NCBI GenBank assembly: GCA_035636095.1
Contig: DASPZU010000007.1
Span: 1 to 64,000 of the forward strand
Direction of reading: 5' to 3'
DNA: 64,000 nt
DNA from: Gp7-AA10 sp035636095
Lineage (GTDB): Bacteria > Acidobacteriota > Thermoanaerobaculia > Gp7-AA8
Program-made: the position numbers and the translations under genes
Shown here: piece by piece, positions 1 through 8,352 of the stretch
How positions within the stretch are numbered: position 1 is the first letter of the stretch
Layout: every line of letters starts with the position of its first letter
Notes under the pieces: model-generated
Seen by the model: only the letters and a program-made list of their open reading frames with translations
Databases searched by the model: none
Told to the model about the DNA's origin: nothing

Positions 1-13
1 GGCCTGACATCGA

Positions 14-724
14 ATGCCCGATCCGCGTTTTCACACTACGCAATGGACGCTGGTTTTCACAGCCGCAGCGGATGATGCTGCGTCGCGGCCGGCCCTCAAC
101 ACGTTGTGCGAGATGTACTGGTTTCCGGTGTACGCATTCATTCGGCGGCAGGGCCACGACGCAACGGAGGCCGAGGATCTCACTCAGGCGTTTTATGCGA
201 AGTTGATCGAGAAGGCGTATCTGGCACAGGTCGATCGCAGCCGCGGAAAATTCCGGACGTTCCTGCTGGCGTCCGTGAAACATTTTCTTTCCAACCAGCG
301 CGATCGCACTTTGGCGCAGAAGCGCGGCGGCGGCGCGACGCACGTTCCGATCGATCTCACCGCCGCGGAAGAACGTTACGCCAGCGAAAAAGCGGGCGGA
401 TTGAGTCCCGAGGAGATCTTCGAGAAACGCTGTGCGCTTTCGTTGCTCGATACCGCCCTGGGCCGGCTTCGGGAGGAATATGTCGAACGCGACGACCTGC
501 GGGGTTTCGAAGCGCTCGCTCCGCTTCTGACGGGTGATTCTCCCGATTTGTACGAGAAGGTTGCCGACGATCTGGGCATGAGTCGCGGCGCGTTGCGCGT
601 GGCGCTGCATCGCATGCGCGGACGCTTTCGCCTGATTCTTCGCGAGCACGTGGCGTCGCTGGTGGCTGCGCCTGATCAGATCGAGGAAGAGATTCGTCAT
701 CTGATGAACGCTGTCACAATCTGA
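14..724 (+). CDS. ECF-type RNA polymerase sigma factor
   Basis: Cytoplasmic sigma-70 family factor of 236 residues that would direct RNA polymerase to a small regulon. Region 2 occupies about residues 25-95 (aromatic-rich helix around MYWFPVYAFIRR, then EAEDLTQAFYAKL and a basic RSRGKFRTFLL segment). Region 4 helix-turn-helix is at about 175-220 (YEKVADDLGMSRGALRVALH). An in-frame TGA lies at 5-7, so the ATG at 14 is the first possible start. The stop is separated by one base from the next gene, a Ser/Thr kinase, so the two are co-translated. ECF factors paired this way with a kinase are a known arrangement in Acidobacteria and Planctomycetes, and phosphorylation-dependent control is an inference. 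No anti-sigma factor is visible next to it. Confidence 0.9.
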   Translation: MPDPRFHTTQWTLVFTAAADDAASRPALNTLCEMYWFPVYAFIRRQGHDATEAEDLTQAFYAKLIEKAYLAQVDRSRGKFRTFLLASVKHFLSNQRDRTLAQKRGGGATHVPIDLTAAEERYASEKAGGLSPEEIFEKRCALSLLDTALGRLREEYVERDDLRGFEALAPLLTGDSPDLYEKVADDLGMSRGALRVALHRMRGRFRLILREHVASLVAAPDQIEEEIRHLMNAVTI

Positions 725-725
725 C

Positions 726-2846
726 ATGCCCTCCTGCCCGCATCGCGAGATCGAGCCGGTGGCGGGACTCTGTCCGCAGTGCCTTTTCGAGCTGGCGCTG
801 AAGTCATCCGACGACTACTCGCGCTTCACGCCCGGCACGATTCTCAACGATCGATTTCAGATCACGGCGCTCATCGGCCGCGGCGGAATGGGCGAGATCT
901 ATCGCGCCGACGATCTGAAGCTCGGCCAGCCGGTGGCAGTCAAATTCATTCCGCTCGCGATCGCGCAAAACGGGGAATTGCTCCAGCGGCTCTACAACGA
1001 AGTGCGCCACGGCCGGCAAGTCGCACATCCGAATGTGTGCAGACTCTTCGATCTCGCCGATTACGAAGGACATCCATTCATCGTGATGGAGTTCGTCGAC
1101 GGCGAGAACCTCGAATCCCTGATCCAGCGCCTGGGCCGGCTGCCGCATCGCAAAACGATGGACATGGCACGCGAGATCTGCGCCGGGCTGGCGGCGTCGC
1201 ACGATCGCCAGGTCGTCCACGGCGATCTCAAACCCGCGAACATCATGATCGACGGCCGCGGTCATGCTCGCGTCGCTGATTTCGGTTTGTCGGCACTGGC
1301 CACCGATATGGCGCGGCGCACTCTCATCGCAGGCACGCCGGCATACATGGCACCCGAGCAGCGCAAGGGACAAATTTCGCTGCAAAGCGATGTCTACGCG
1401 CTCGGTCTCGTCCTGAGTGAGCTTCTGCAGGGACATCGCAACATTCCTTCCGAGCTGCGGGAAAAGATCGCGCAATGCCTGGCCATCGATCCGGCCAACC
1501 GGCCCGCTTCCGCACGCGAAGTGCTGGCAGCGTTTCCGAGCGCCGATCCACTCGATGCCGCCGTGGCCGCCGGCGAGACCCCTTCGCCCGAGTTGGTGGC
1601 AGCGGCAGAACCGTCGATTCGACTCTCTTCACGGCTGGTGTGGATCGTGTTTACGTTCGTGTTAGGCGGCGCGCTCGTCATTTTGTTCACCAAGGAGCGC
1701 CTGTCGCTCGAGGGACGCACGCCACTTCCGCTTTCGCGGGCGGCATTGACGGATCGCGCCCACAAGATCGCTGGCGGCGCTCCGAAGGATCACGCTGCGT
1801 GGTTCGCGGCCGACCCCCACATCCGCTTTTACTACCGCCAAAGCCAGAAGCCACTCATGACGAACGATGTCGACGGACGCGTGACGCTCGATGAGCCGCC
1901 GCCGACAGCTCCGGGCATGGTGACGGTTGCGCTGAGCCCTGACGGAGCGCTGCAGCCGCTCCAGCACATCGACGAGAAAGCGCCTCTCTCGTTGATCGTC
2001 TACTACATGCTGCTCCTCCCGCTGGTTGTGGCAGGAGCTTTCGTGGCGCGGCGCAATATCCGATCGGGCCGTGGCGACGCACGCGGTGCGCGGCGAATCG
2101 CAGGGTGGGTTTTTCTCTGCCGCATGCTGTACTGGATCTTCGCCGCCCATCACACCCGATCATTCGTCGATGAATACCGTCTGTTGACGATCGCCTTCGC
2201 GCGAAGCCTCATGTATGCCGCCGAGGTCTGGGTGGGATATCTGGCCGTCGAACCGTACATCCGCCGCCGCCGGCCGGAGACGATCATCGGATGGAAGCGT
2301 CTGCTGGAAGGGCGCTGGAGCGATCCGATTGTCGGACGCGACGCGATGCTGGGGGCCGCGTTTGGAATCGCGATGGTGCTGATCGAAGAGCTGCGTCGCG
2401 CCCTGCCTGGCGCCGCCCCTTTCGCCAATGCAGTGCCGGCACTCTCGTCATCGACATCGTGGCTCGAGCTTCTTTTTTATTTTCAAACGCGCGCGATCTT
2501 CTACTCGCTCTTTGGGCTCTTCCTTCTCCTGATGCTTCGGGCGGTGTTGAAAAAGACGCTGATCTCATGGGTGGTCTGGGTGGGCGCACTGGCCGTCCTT
2601 CTGGCACCCGTCGAGCAAAAGCCATTGGATTACATGCTGGGCGCAGCCCTGGCGCTGCTGCTTCTGCTCGTTCTCAACCGGTACGGGCTCCTCACCTGCG
2701 CGTTCGCGTTTTTCTGGTACCTGCTTCTCACTTCTGTGCCACTGACGATCGACATCCATCGCTGGTACGCCGGAACGTCGATGGCGGTCATGGTGCTGCT
2801 GGCGGCTTCGCTGGTGGCTTCACTGCGAGCGACAGTGACCAGGTAA
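726..2846 (+). CDS. Membrane-anchored Ser/Thr protein kinase
   Basis: Hanks-type kinase of 706 residues. The N-terminus carries a small Cys/His cluster (C4, H6, C16, C19) that looks like a zinc ribbon. The kinase domain spans about residues 40-270: glycine loop GRGGMGEIYRADD, VAVKF lysine, catalytic HGDLKPANIM, DFGLS and APEQ. A transmembrane helix near 305-322 is followed by an extracytoplasmic loop and then a polytopic C-terminal half with several hydrophobic segments (about 420-700), unlike the usual propeller or PASTA sensors. The gene begins one base after the ECF sigma factor stop, so the kinase probably regulates that factor (inferred). What the C-terminal membrane domain senses cannot be read from the sequence. 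Confidence 0.9.
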   Translation: MPSCPHREIEPVAGLCPQCLFELALKSSDDYSRFTPGTILNDRFQITALIGRGGMGEIYRADDLKLGQPVAVKFIPLAIAQNGELLQRLYNEVRHGRQVAHPNVCRLFDLADYEGHPFIVMEFVDGENLESLIQRLGRLPHRKTMDMAREICAGLAASHDRQVVHGDLKPANIMIDGRGHARVADFGLSALATDMARRTLIAGTPAYMAPEQRKGQISLQSDVYALGLVLSELLQGHRNIPSELREKIAQCLAIDPANRPASAREVLAAFPSADPLDAAVAAGETPSPELVAAAEPSIRLSSRLVWIVFTFVLGGALVILFTKERLSLEGRTPLPLSRAALTDRAHKIAGGAPKDHAAWFAADPHIRFYYRQSQKPLMTNDVDGRVTLDEPPPTAPGMVTVALSPDGALQPLQHIDEKAPLSLIVYYMLLLPLVVAGAFVARRNIRSGRGDARGARRIAGWVFLCRMLYWIFAAHHTRSFVDEYRLLTIAFARSLMYAAEVWVGYLAVEPYIRRRRPETIIGWKRLLEGRWSDPIVGRDAMLGAAFGIAMVLIEELRRALPGAAPFANAVPALSSSTSWLELLFYFQTRAIFYSLFGLFLLLMLRAVLKKTLISWVVWVGALAVLLAPVEQKPLDYMLGAALALLLLLVLNRYGLLTCAFAFFWYLLLTSVPLTIDIHRWYAGTSMAVMVLLAASLVASLRATVTR

Positions 2847-2885
2847 CGCACCGCGACCTTCCCTTCATATGGAGGCATGAAGCCG

Positions 2886-3767
2886 ATGAAGATCCTCGCC
2901 GCGTTGCTGATGATCGTTTTTTTGGCCGCCTGCGCATCGCAAACCGAGATTCGCAGGCGAAGCGATCTGATGTCGTACCTCTACCCGGACGCCAGCGATG
3001 CGCCGCCGCCCAGTCCGCAGAAGGCGCGAGTGCAACTTCCTCTGCGGCTCGGCATCGCATTCATCCCCTCCGGCGGAGGGACGCCGAGGCAGTCGGCGCC
3101 GCAGTGGCTTCCAGCGGCGCGCATTGACAACGGTCCGGTCGTCTCGCGTCAGGACGAGAAAAAACTTCTGGACGTCGTTGGCAAGAGCTTCGCGACGCGC
3201 GAGTGGGTCAAAGAGATCGTCATCATTCCTTCGACCTACCTCACGCCGCGCGGAGGCTTCGACAACCTCGATCAAATCGCGCGCATGTACGGAGTTGACG
3301 TCATCGCGCTGGCAAGCGTCGATCAAATCCAGTATGTCAACCAGGGCCGCATCGCGTATCTCTCGATCGTGGGACCGTACATTTTGCCGCTCGAGAAAAA
3401 CGACACGCGCACGATGATCGACGTCGCGGTCTTTCACGTGCCGACACGAACATTTCTCTTACGCGCACCGGGCATCAGCGACGTCCGCGGCAATTCGACA
3501 ACCATTGACGAGCCGAAGGCGTTGCGCGAGCGCGCGGACACCGGTCTACAAATAGCGACCGTTGATCTCGCGAAGAATCTCAATGAAGAAGTCGAAAACT
3601 TCAAGACCAGTCTGATCTCCGGCGAGCGGCAGGAAGTGGAGATCGTGAATCAAAAGGGCATTTCGATTCGCAGCAGCGGAAGCTTTGGACCAGTCGATAT
3701 GCTGGCTGTGCTGGCCGCTGTCGCGATGGTTGTGCTCCGCGGACGGCGTTCCACACTCACGACGTAA
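2886..3767 (+). CDS. Lipoprotein with GlyGly-CTERM-like tail (rhombotail type)
   Basis: Exported lipoprotein of 293 residues. The start at 2886 is chosen because GGAGG at 2871-2875 lies 10 bases upstream; the ATG at 2877 is only one base from it. The signal peptide ends in a lipobox, LAAC, with Cys16 as the lipidation site. The C-terminus has a tripartite sorting tail: a Ser/Gly segment (SSGSFGPVD), a hydrophobic helix (MLAVLAAVAMVVL) and a basic cluster (RGRR). This is the architecture of rhombotail lipoproteins, whose tail is cut by a rhombosortase. A rhombosortase-like gene follows 210 bases downstream, which supports the pairing. The central region has no catalytic motif I recognise. Membrane lipoprotein and pairing are well supported; function is unknown. 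Confidence 0.8.
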   Translation: MKILAALLMIVFLAACASQTEIRRRSDLMSYLYPDASDAPPPSPQKARVQLPLRLGIAFIPSGGGTPRQSAPQWLPAARIDNGPVVSRQDEKKLLDVVGKSFATREWVKEIVIIPSTYLTPRGGFDNLDQIARMYGVDVIALASVDQIQYVNQGRIAYLSIVGPYILPLEKNDTRTMIDVAVFHVPTRTFLLRAPGISDVRGNSTTIDEPKALRERADTGLQIATVDLAKNLNEEVENFKTSLISGERQEVEIVNQKGISIRSSGSFGPVDMLAVLAAVAMVVLRGRRSTLTT

Positions 3768-3800
3768 CGCGCGCCCAAAATCTCTTCATACCTCGCCAGG

Positions 3801-3998
3801 ATGAAAAGTCTCTTCGCGGTCGCAATGGGGATCCTTCTCATCGTTTGCGCTCACCAGGCCAGGCATCGGCAACCCGCCGCTCATTTCTGTGACTGTCGAA
3901 GCACGATCGTTTTCGGCGAGCATCCAGAAGTCGAAATCGTGAATCAACTCATCGCCAATGAAACCGGAGGCGGAGCATGTACGACTACTGGTCGCTGA
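3801..3998 (+). CDS. Small putative exported peptide, possibly a remnant
   Basis: A 65-codon frame in the gap between the lipoprotein and the rhombosortase. It begins with a signal-like segment (MKSLFAVAMGILLIVCAH), but the residue before Cys is Val, so it is not a good lipobox. The stretch EVEIVNQ at about residues 44-50 also occurs near the C-terminus of the preceding lipoprotein, and 19 of about 21 bases match, so part of this frame may derive from duplication of that gene's 3' end. It overlaps the rhombosortase start by 22 bases and has only a weak ribosome site. It may be non-coding. Confidence 0.3.
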   Translation: MKSLFAVAMGILLIVCAHQARHRQPAAHFCDCRSTIVFGEHPEVEIVNQLIANETGGGACTTTGR

Positions 3999-4528
3999 CA
4001 TCGGCGGCGCTCCATGGTCAGCCGTGGCGATTGTGGACCGGTCACATTGTCCATTACGGCCCATCGCACTTTTTTCCCGACAGTCTCGCCATGGTTCCTC
4101 CCCTCCTGCTACTGCACCCGAAAGAGCGCATGCGCACGATCGTGTGGGGTCTCGTGATCGCCCCGCTGATCAGTCTGGCAATTCTGGCGTGCGTTCCAGG
4201 GGTGGAGTATCGCGGCAGCTCGGCGCTGGCGGTCACCATCTGGATCCTGGCGCCGCTGCTGTATCTCAACCATCATCCGTACAGCGATCGACGCGTGCCT
4301 CCGGCGCCGGCGTACATCCTCCTCGCGTTCTGCCTGGTGAAACTGATCCTGGAGACCTTCACCTCATTTCGAATCGGATTCACCGATGTGCCGCCGCTCG
4401 TGCTGGCGCACTGGCTCGGCGCGGTCGCAGGTGCAATGACTTTCATCTCTCTCCGCGCTAAAATTGTCCATACCGTCATTCGCCAGTTCAGCGAGTCTCG
4501 TTCGGCGCTCTCCCAGAGGGTTTGCTGA
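3977..4528 (+). CDS. rrtA: Rhombosortase-like intramembrane serine protease
   Basis: Small polytopic protein of 183 residues with about six hydrophobic helices. The rhomboid-like signature is present: an early histidine cluster (HIVHYGPSHFFPDS), the catalytic serine region YRGSSALA around residues 75-82, and a late helix with the partner histidine (AHWLGAVAGA, about residue 137). Rhombosortases cleave GlyGly-CTERM tails of exported proteins and usually sit near a target, as here with the tailed lipoprotein upstream. The serine is followed by Ala, where the usual rhomboid motif is GxSG, so the motif is slightly off consensus. The start is fixed by GGAGGCGGAG just upstream of the ATG. The next gene begins 8 bases after the stop. 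Confidence 0.75.
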   Translation: MYDYWSLTSAALHGQPWRLWTGHIVHYGPSHFFPDSLAMVPPLLLLHPKERMRTIVWGLVIAPLISLAILACVPGVEYRGSSALAVTIWILAPLLYLNHHPYSDRRVPPAPAYILLAFCLVKLILETFTSFRIGFTDVPPLVLAHWLGAVAGAMTFISLRAKIVHTVIRQFSESRSALSQRVC

Positions 4529-4535
4529 GGCTCCC

Positions 4536-5882
4536 GTGAGCGGCAAAACCCTTCGGATCGTCCTTCTCTGTCCGCGTGGACCGCTCTATCGACACCGCGG
4601 CGGAATCTGGAAGAAGACGATGCGCTACGCGCCGCTGACGCTGACGACGCTGGCATCGCTCGTTCCGCCTGACATTCCAGCCGAGGTTCGCATCATCGAC
4701 GAAGGTGTCGAGGAGATCCGTCCCGATGGCATCGACGCCGATCTGGTCGGCATCACCGCCATCACGGGCACGGCACCGCGGGCGTACGAGATCTCGGAGC
4801 AGCTCCGCCGGCGCGGCATCCCCGTCGTCCTGGGGGGCGTCCATCCGACGCTGATGCCGGATGAGGCCATGCAGCATGCCGACAGCACTGTGGTCGGCTA
4901 TGCCGAGGAATCGTGGCCGCAACTGCTGCGCGATTTCGTGGGCGGCCGCATGCAGCGGCGCTACGATCAGAGTCCGAATCTCAAGCTCGCGAATCTTCCC
5001 TTTCCGAAACGCGAGCTTTACGCCAGCGGCCTGGTCAACGTGGCGCACACCATCGAGGCCACCCGCGGCTGCATCTATCAATGCGAGTTCTGCGTGGTGC
5101 CGTCGGCGTGGGGAAAGCCCCTGCAGAAGCCCGTGGCCGACGTGATTGCCGATCTCCGTCAGATGCGCGCGAAACGCGTGATCTTTCTCGATCTCAATCT
5201 CATCGCGGATATCGCCTACGCCAAGGAGCTCTTCACGGCCTTGATTCCCCTCGAGATTCAATGGGGCGGTCTGGCGACCACCACCATCGCGTGGGACGAC
5301 GAGCTGCTCGATCTGGCGGCGCGGAGCGGCTGTCGCGGACTGTTAGTCGGATTCGAGTCCCTCAACCAGGAATCGCTGGTCGAGGCCAAAAAGGCTTTCA
5401 ACATGCGTCGCGACTACTACGAAGTGGTCGGCAAGATTCGCGAGCGGAAGATCGCCCTGATGGGCTGCTTCGTCTTCGGCTTCGATCACGACACTATCCA
5501 TACCTTCCAGGAGACCGTCGACTTTGTCCTCGACTCGCACATGGATCTTCCCCGCTACGCCATCGCGGTGCCATTTCCAGGCACCGCGCTTTACAAGCGT
5601 TTGAAGAGCGAAGGGCGGATCACAACTGAAAACTGGAGCTTGTACGACGGGCAACACGTCGTGTTCGAGCCGAGGAACATGACCGCTGCCGAGCTTCTCG
5701 AGCACACGCGCCGCGCCTGGCGGAAAACCTACAGCTTTCCCTCGATTGTCAGGCGTCTTGCCGGATCGCGAACCCGTCTGCCCATCGCGATTCCCGCCAA
5801 CATCGGCTATCGCTTCTACGCCTATCACCTCGACAGCTTCTACACCTGCGACTGGTTTTTTCCGGCGGAGGTGCGCTCGTGA
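4536..5882 (+). CDS. B12-binding radical SAM enzyme (first copy)
   Basis: Cobalamin-binding radical SAM protein of 448 residues. The GTG at 4536 is preferred: it follows GAGG at 4527-4530 and avoids overlap with the rhombosortase, although an in-frame ATG exists at 4464. Residues 1-150 resemble a Rossmann-like B12-binding domain (VVLGGVHPTLMPDEA). The SAM cluster is C179-x3-C183-x2-C186 (RGCIYQCEFC). The C-terminal region (about 360-448) is the extension common to BchE/HpnJ-like enzymes. Such enzymes methylate unactivated carbons or rearrange and cyclise lipids and pigments. This is the first gene of a nine-gene run and its stop overlaps the desaturase start (GTGA). Substrate unknown. Confidence 0.88.
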   Translation: MSGKTLRIVLLCPRGPLYRHRGGIWKKTMRYAPLTLTTLASLVPPDIPAEVRIIDEGVEEIRPDGIDADLVGITAITGTAPRAYEISEQLRRRGIPVVLGGVHPTLMPDEAMQHADSTVVGYAEESWPQLLRDFVGGRMQRRYDQSPNLKLANLPFPKRELYASGLVNVAHTIEATRGCIYQCEFCVVPSAWGKPLQKPVADVIADLRQMRAKRVIFLDLNLIADIAYAKELFTALIPLEIQWGGLATTTIAWDDELLDLAARSGCRGLLVGFESLNQESLVEAKKAFNMRRDYYEVVGKIRERKIALMGCFVFGFDHDTIHTFQETVDFVLDSHMDLPRYAIAVPFPGTALYKRLKSEGRITTENWSLYDGQHVVFEPRNMTAAELLEHTRRAWRKTYSFPSIVRRLAGSRTRLPIAIPANIGYRFYAYHLDSFYTCDWFFPAEVRS

Positions 5883-6790
5883 CGCACGCCCAAGCACGTC
5901 ACGCGCTGACCATCGGGCTGGAGTCGGAGATGGCGGAGCTTCGCAGACAGCGTCCCGCGCGTCGCATCGCCGAGATCGCGTTTTTTGCGGCGCTGTGGCT
6001 GGTCGGGATCGCACTGGGCCTGACAGGCCATCCCTTCCCGGGCATCGTCGCTTCGGCCGCCGCCCTCAATGCTTTTTATCTCCTCTCGCACGAGGGACAT
6101 CACCACCTGCTCTTTCACAATCGATTCGCGAATCACACCACCAACGTCGTCCTCTGCATTCCGCTTCTCCATTCGCCGTCGGGATATCGCGTTCTCCACG
6201 AGCTGCATCACAAATTCCTCGGTGGCCCCGGCGATCCTGACGAATACCGCAACTACACCGACAAGGCGCGTTTCCGCTGGGCGTTGCAGTTCGTTCGACT
6301 GACGATGGGCACGCTCGTTTACATGCCGATGATTCCGATCGTGGCCTGGCGGCGGGCCGATCGCATCGACCGCATTCGTCTTTTGCTCGAATGCGGCCTC
6401 ATCGCCGCAGTGCTGACTCCGATTTTCGCAACGAGCCCGATTCGCATTCTGATGCAGGTGTGGCTGATCCCGGGCGTGGTGGTCGGATACATCTCCGCGG
6501 TGCGTGCGCTGGCACAACACGCGCTGACGGCCTCGGAGGATCCGCTCCTGGCCTCACGAACTGTTCACAGCAATCGACTGGTTTCTTTTCTGCTGCTCAA
6601 CGAGAACTACCATCTCGAGCACCACCTCTTCCCGGAAGTTCCGAGCTACAACCTTCCGCGACTGCGCGCGCTGCTCGAGCCGCGGCTGCCGCGCTCAGTT
6701 GAGGCTCCGTCCTACATGCGGTTTCTGGCCGGGTTCGTCGTGCGATTTCTTCGCGGCGACGAATCGCCGTTGGGGCTGGTCACGCCATGA
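5879..6790 (+). CDS. Membrane fatty-acid desaturase/hydroxylase
   Basis: Integral-membrane di-iron enzyme of 303 residues. The three histidine boxes are complete: HEGHHH (H71-H76), HELHH (H107-H111) and NYHLEHH (H245-H249). Hydrophobic segments lie at about 30-70 and 180-220. Family members insert double bonds or hydroxyls in acyl chains or carotenoid- and sphingolipid-like substrates, using ferredoxin or cytochrome b5 as electron donor. The start GTG overlaps the preceding radical SAM stop and the stop overlaps the Rieske gene start, so translation is coupled. In this context it probably modifies the acyl or isoprenoid part of the operon product (inferred). Confidence 0.9.
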   Translation: MTHAQARHALTIGLESEMAELRRQRPARRIAEIAFFAALWLVGIALGLTGHPFPGIVASAAALNAFYLLSHEGHHHLLFHNRFANHTTNVVLCIPLLHSPSGYRVLHELHHKFLGGPGDPDEYRNYTDKARFRWALQFVRLTMGTLVYMPMIPIVAWRRADRIDRIRLLLECGLIAAVLTPIFATSPIRILMQVWLIPGVVVGYISAVRALAQHALTASEDPLLASRTVHSNRLVSFLLLNENYHLEHHLFPEVPSYNLPRLRALLEPRLPRSVEAPSYMRFLAGFVVRFLRGDESPLGLVTP

Positions 6791-7677
6791 ACCGCTTCGC
6801 GAATCCGGAAGTCGTCTTCGAAGGCTGGTATCCCATCGGCCGGGCGCGCGCGTTTGGTCGCGGAAAGATCCGGAAGATTGCCATCGGAAAGCGCGACGTG
6901 GTCGTCTATCGCGATTTCTCGGGCGAGCTGCGGGCGGTCGAGCGCTCCTGCGGTCACCTCGGCGCCGATCTCTCGCTCGGCAAAGTGGTTGACCAGGGCC
7001 TGCAGTGCGCCTTTCACCGATGGTGCTGGAACGCCGACGGAGTTTGCGCGAACGGCGCCCGCATCGCGACGTATGCCGTTCGCGAGCGCTGGGGCGTGGC
7101 GTGGGTGTGGGCCGGCGAAACACCGGCGTACGACCTCCCCATGCCGGAGCCCGAGAATCGTGCGCATTTCCTGCGCCTTCCGATGCAGCGCATTGCCTGC
7201 CACCCCCACGTCGTCCTCGGCAACGGCCTCGACATTTCGCACGTCGCGGGCGTGCATCGATTTCACTTCGAGGGAGAGCCGAGGATGGAGGCCACGCCGC
7301 CCCATCGCGTATCCGTTCAAGTTTGTGCACGTTTTCATCCAACATTAATGCGACATATTCTTGGACTGGCTGGCAAATCGGCGCGCTGGACGTTCACCAA
7401 TATCGGTCCGAGTCTGGCGTGGGTGAAGGTCGATTCGCCCACGCCGTTCGAGCTCTTGTGGGCAGCGCGACCGCTGCCCGACGGCAGTTGCGCGACGCAG
7501 ACGCTCTTCTTCCTGCCGTGCTGGCGCTCGTTGACGCGGGCCGTGCCGATGATGATCGCCACCACGTGGGCCGATCGGCGAGTGCTGTCGGGACTGCAGT
7601 TCCGCGCGGGGTTCGTGCCGGCAGACGCGATCTTCGAACGCTACGCACATCTGATCGAGGGCCTGCAGCAATGGTGA
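6787..7677 (+). CDS. Rieske non-heme iron oxygenase
   Basis: Oxygenase alpha-type subunit of 296 residues. The N-terminal Rieske domain has C55-x-H57 (SCGHLG) and C74-x2-H77 (CAFH) for the [2Fe-2S] cluster. The catalytic domain has the facial-triad ligands D149, H152 and H157 (GLDISHVAGVH). Rieske oxygenases hydroxylate, demethylate or desaturate using O2 and electrons from a reductase; no reductase or ferredoxin gene is present here. The gene overlaps the desaturase by 4 bases and the Rieske-less paralogue by 7 bases. An A/T-richer patch lies near 7320-7355. Confidence 0.92.
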   Translation: MNRFANPEVVFEGWYPIGRARAFGRGKIRKIAIGKRDVVVYRDFSGELRAVERSCGHLGADLSLGKVVDQGLQCAFHRWCWNADGVCANGARIATYAVRERWGVAWVWAGETPAYDLPMPEPENRAHFLRLPMQRIACHPHVVLGNGLDISHVAGVHRFHFEGEPRMEATPPHRVSVQVCARFHPTLMRHILGLAGKSARWTFTNIGPSLAWVKVDSPTPFELLWAARPLPDGSCATQTLFFLPCWRSLTRAVPMMIATTWADRRVLSGLQFRAGFVPADAIFERYAHLIEGLQQW

Positions 7678-8351
7678 CATTCGCGGATCCCGATCGCGTG
7701 AAGCAGGGCTGGTACCTGGTCGGGCGCCACCATCGAGCGCGCATCGCCCCCACCTATCGAACCGAGGAGCGATGGGGCTTTTTGTGGGTCTGGCTCGGCG
7801 AGGCGACGCCGTTTCCTCTACCGGATGTCGACGCGCCGCATCAATTGACGCTTCGGCGGCAGCGGGTGCGGGCGCATCCCGACATCATCTTCGCGAACGG
7901 CTTCGACCTGGCGCACTTCGCTCCATCGCACCAGATCGATGTCGCAACCGAGTCGCTGGAGATCGCCGCGCCGTGGCGGATCTCGCATCGGATCAAAGGA
8001 CGATTGCCCTGCCGCCCGGCGCTGATCCTGGCAGGCCTGGAGGGCGCGCCGATCGATGCCACCTTCACGCAGCACGGCGGCGGCATTGTGGTCGTGCACA
8101 TCCGCCAGCCGATCGAATACTGCATCGTCTTCACGATTTGTCCCGACGCGAACGGACATTCGCGCACCCAGACCATCCTGTTCCTGCGGCGCAAACGCGA
8201 CGTCATGGGCGCGCTTGCGCTCTTGTGGGCGACGGCGCTCGACGACATCCCGCTGATGGAGAGCATTGTTTGGAGACCACGTTTCACCTCCCACGATGCA
8301 GTGCTCGAGCAGTACGTCCGCTTCATCGAAAACATGCCGCAATGGAGGTGA
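7671..8351 (+). CDS. Rieske-oxygenase paralogue lacking the [2Fe-2S] domain
   Basis: Protein of 226 residues that aligns by eye with the preceding oxygenase from start to end, except that the Rieske insert is gone. The start (PDRVKQGWYLVGR) matches PEVVFEGWYPIGR, and then RIAPTYRTEERWGFLWVW matches RIATYAVRERWGVAWVW directly. About 65 residues containing both cluster-binding motifs are therefore missing. The mononuclear iron site is kept: D79, H82, H87 (FDLAHFAPSH). It is intact and in frame, overlaps its partner by 7 bases and ends one base before the next gene, so it is not an obvious pseudogene. In known oxygenases electrons cross from one subunit's Rieske cluster to the neighbour's iron, so a hetero-oligomer with the upstream protein is plausible (inferred). 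Confidence 0.82.
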   Translation: MVTFADPDRVKQGWYLVGRHHRARIAPTYRTEERWGFLWVWLGEATPFPLPDVDAPHQLTLRRQRVRAHPDIIFANGFDLAHFAPSHQIDVATESLEIAAPWRISHRIKGRLPCRPALILAGLEGAPIDATFTQHGGGIVVVHIRQPIEYCIVFTICPDANGHSRTQTILFLRRKRDVMGALALLWATALDDIPLMESIVWRPRFTSHDAVLEQYVRFIENMPQWR

Positions 8352-8352
8352 C

